DNA from: Candidatus Saccharimonadota bacterium
GTDB lineage: Bacteria; Patescibacteriota; Saccharimonadia; Saccharimonadales; Saccharimonadaceae
DNA length: 64,000 nucleotides
Assembly (NCBI GenBank): GCA_009783235.1
Contig: WRHN01000002.1
Coordinates: 62,001 to 126,000 of the forward strand
Direction: 5' to 3'
Shown here: in pieces, positions 62,905-64,000 of the stretch
Layout of the letters: each line of letters begins with the position of its first letter
Numbering within the stretch: position 1 is the first letter of the stretch
The notes under the pieces: model-generated
The model's database searches: none
What the model saw: the letters and a program-made list of their open reading frames with translations, nothing else
Told to the model about the DNA's origin: nothing
Program-made: the position numbers and the translations under genes

Positions 62905-64000
62905 TTACAAGAATAGCGCCTTCTTAATCGCTTTAAGTACAGGGTTGGCTTCTTCGAGCTTCAGCAATTTTGACAATGCCAAATAAACTGAGAGCGACAC
63001 CGCCATGATAACACCTAGTTTCGGCAAAACCGTCATCATAGTTTGGTTGACAAACCGCAAGTCTAAAACCTTAACCAAGAAATAACACAGAACACCCATG
63101 ATAGCCGCGGCAATAATCATTTTAAGCACAGCGGCGATAAATCTAATTGTGAATAAGTTTTTAATTTTGTGGCCCATGATTATAAATAATATCGAAACTT
63201 CCAAAACCGCCCATATAACTTGTGCGAGCGCCAGGCCGTAGGCGCCCCAACCAAGCACCATGGTAAAAACAATTGCACAAACTATGGAAATGATTATCGA
63301 AAAAAGTGAAATTAGTAATGGGGTTTTCGTGTTTTGTTGAGCATAGAAACTACGCGTGGCCAAGTGAAAGACGGACCTGATTAAAATCACCATGGCGAAT
63401 ACCCCTAAGAGTCCAGCGATTAAGCTGTCGCCGCCCTGTTTGATGATGGAAACTATATAACCACGAGCGAAGAAAAACATCACCGCAACCGGCAACGCCA
63501 GCCAAATAATCACCCGCAAAACTCCCTGCAGTTCTTTGGCGAATAAGTCCGGACGACCTTGTGAAATCCGTTCTGTCATTTGCGGGAAAGCTGCAGTAGA
63601 GATAGCAATGCCAATGAGATTAATTGGCATTTGATAAAGTGTTGTTGCCTGGTTGTATGACCTGACCGTTCCCTCTACCATGCGCGAGGCCAAGTTCGTG
63701 TCAACCAAAGTTGAAACGTAATCAATGCCTTGATCAGCCGAGCGTGCTGGCAACAATTTCAGAACTTTTCTAAAGCCCAGGTTTTTCCAAAAAATTTTAA
63801 ATTCATATTTAAAATCAAGACCCGCTAGGCCAAAAGAAGAAACTATGAGCTGCAACAACGCGCCCGCTACTACGCCCAACGCCACTCCCATAATACCGCC
63901 GGAAAACAATTCTACACCAAAAGCGCTAATGCCGTTAGTCAAAACTAAAATGCCAAAAATAATTCCTAAATTATAAAGCGCTGGGCTAAGCGCAAAAAAC
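62905..64000 (-). CDS. murJ: Lipid II flippase MurJ (partial, 5' end outside window)
   Basis: The frame is open from the stop at 62905 to the window edge (about 364 residues); the N-terminus is missing. Reading begins ...FFALSPALYNLGIIFGILVLTNGIS, then MPINLIGIAISTAAFPQM and LIRSVFHLATRSFYAQQNTKTPLLIS, all typical of MurJ/MviN in the MATE-like superfamily. Many membrane segments. It flips lipid II across the membrane for peptidoglycan synthesis. TTG at 63942 is not a start because the frame continues through it. It heads the visible part of the operon murJ-rnpA-lepA. Confidence 0.93.
   Translation of the reverse strand, partial: FFALSPALYNLGIIFGILVLTNGISAFGVELFSGGIMGVALGVVAGALLQLIVSSFGLAGLDFKYEFKIFWKNLGFRKVLKLLPARSADQGIDYVSTLVDTNLASRMVEGTVRSYNQATTLYQMPINLIGIAISTAAFPQMTERISQGRPDLFAKELQGVLRVIIWLALPVAVMFFFARGYIVSIIKQGGDSLIAGLLGVFAMVILIRSVFHLATRSFYAQQNTKTPLLISLFSIIISIVCAIVFTMVLGWGAYGLALAQVIWAVLEVSILFIIMGHKIKNLFTIRFIAAVLKMIIAAAIMGVLCYFLVKVLDLRFVNQTMMTVLPKLGVIMAVSLSVYLALSKLLKLEEANPVLKAIKKALFL

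Noticed and set aside
1-64000. UGA recoded as Gly or Trp, as in Gracilibacteria/SR1
   Set aside because: Many genes end at TGA with overlapping ATGA starts, and conserved proteins have no in-frame TGA.

Overview
The window looks like a chromosomal segment of a Patescibacteria/CPR bacterium, most likely Saccharibacteria-like. This is inferred from gene content: housekeeping genes for translation, DNA repair and the envelope, many short membrane proteins of unknown function, very large surface proteins, almost no biosynthetic enzymes, and tightly packed, often overlapping genes. Stops are conventional and TGA is used as a stop, so I see no UGA recoding. A CPR-wide feature set fits, but no 16S rRNA is present to fix the lineage.

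Layout. 1-4.1 kb: PAP2 phosphatase, P2-type cation ATPase, a beta-lactamase-fold protein and tRNA-Gln(CUG). 4.2-6.9 kb: an MgtA-type ATPase. 7-11.9 kb: a surface-protein locus with a seven-bladed RCC1 propeller protein, a DUF5305-like protein, a SipW/archaeal-type signal peptidase with a long membrane domain, and a TasA/camelysin-like small protein. 12-22.6 kb: proS, CapA-like, trmD, an RNase HII-YraN fusion, a thioredoxin-like protein, surface proteins, a PilB-type ATPase and a GalU-like protein. 22.7-24.07 kb: an isolated cassette with a strong promoter, adjacent palindromes, a stand-alone protein bearing a RAMP-type (Cas5/6/7-like) glycine-rich loop, and a ~550 nt repeat-rich noncoding stretch closed by a terminator. 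24.1-28.2 kb: gatC-gatA-HEPN-gatB, with a HAD hydrolase domain inserted inside GatA. 28.2-37.2 kb: a 1,986-residue surface protein with three seven-bladed RCC1 propellers, each apparently nested inside a split IPT/TIG domain, plus two paralogous anchored proteins with disordered N-termini. 37.3-50.7 kb: uvrB, a Mur ligase, uvrA, and ABC transporters with an AbrB-type regulator. 50.8-51.9 kb: two AT-rich frameshifted genes. 52-59.7 kb: DedA, truB, rsmA, a YabE/G5/lysozyme-like protein, uvrD and a membrane protein interrupted at a G8 tract. 59.7-64 kb: a murJ-rnpA-lepA operon in which lepA is split into two ORFs by an inserted P-loop kinase gene and a GNAT gene.

Transcription signals are unusually readable. 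At about twenty gene starts there is an extended -10 element (TGnTAnAAT), often so close to the start codon that the mRNA would be leaderless. Genes inside operons and some others use AAAGGAG-type ribosome binding sites.

Four points deserve most attention: the RAMP-like protein with its repeat RNA; the insertion of extra enzymes into the conserved translation genes gatA and lepA; the nesting of RCC1 propellers in IPT domains; and the SipW-like surface-export locus. Function assignments rest on motif recognition by eye; no database search was run.
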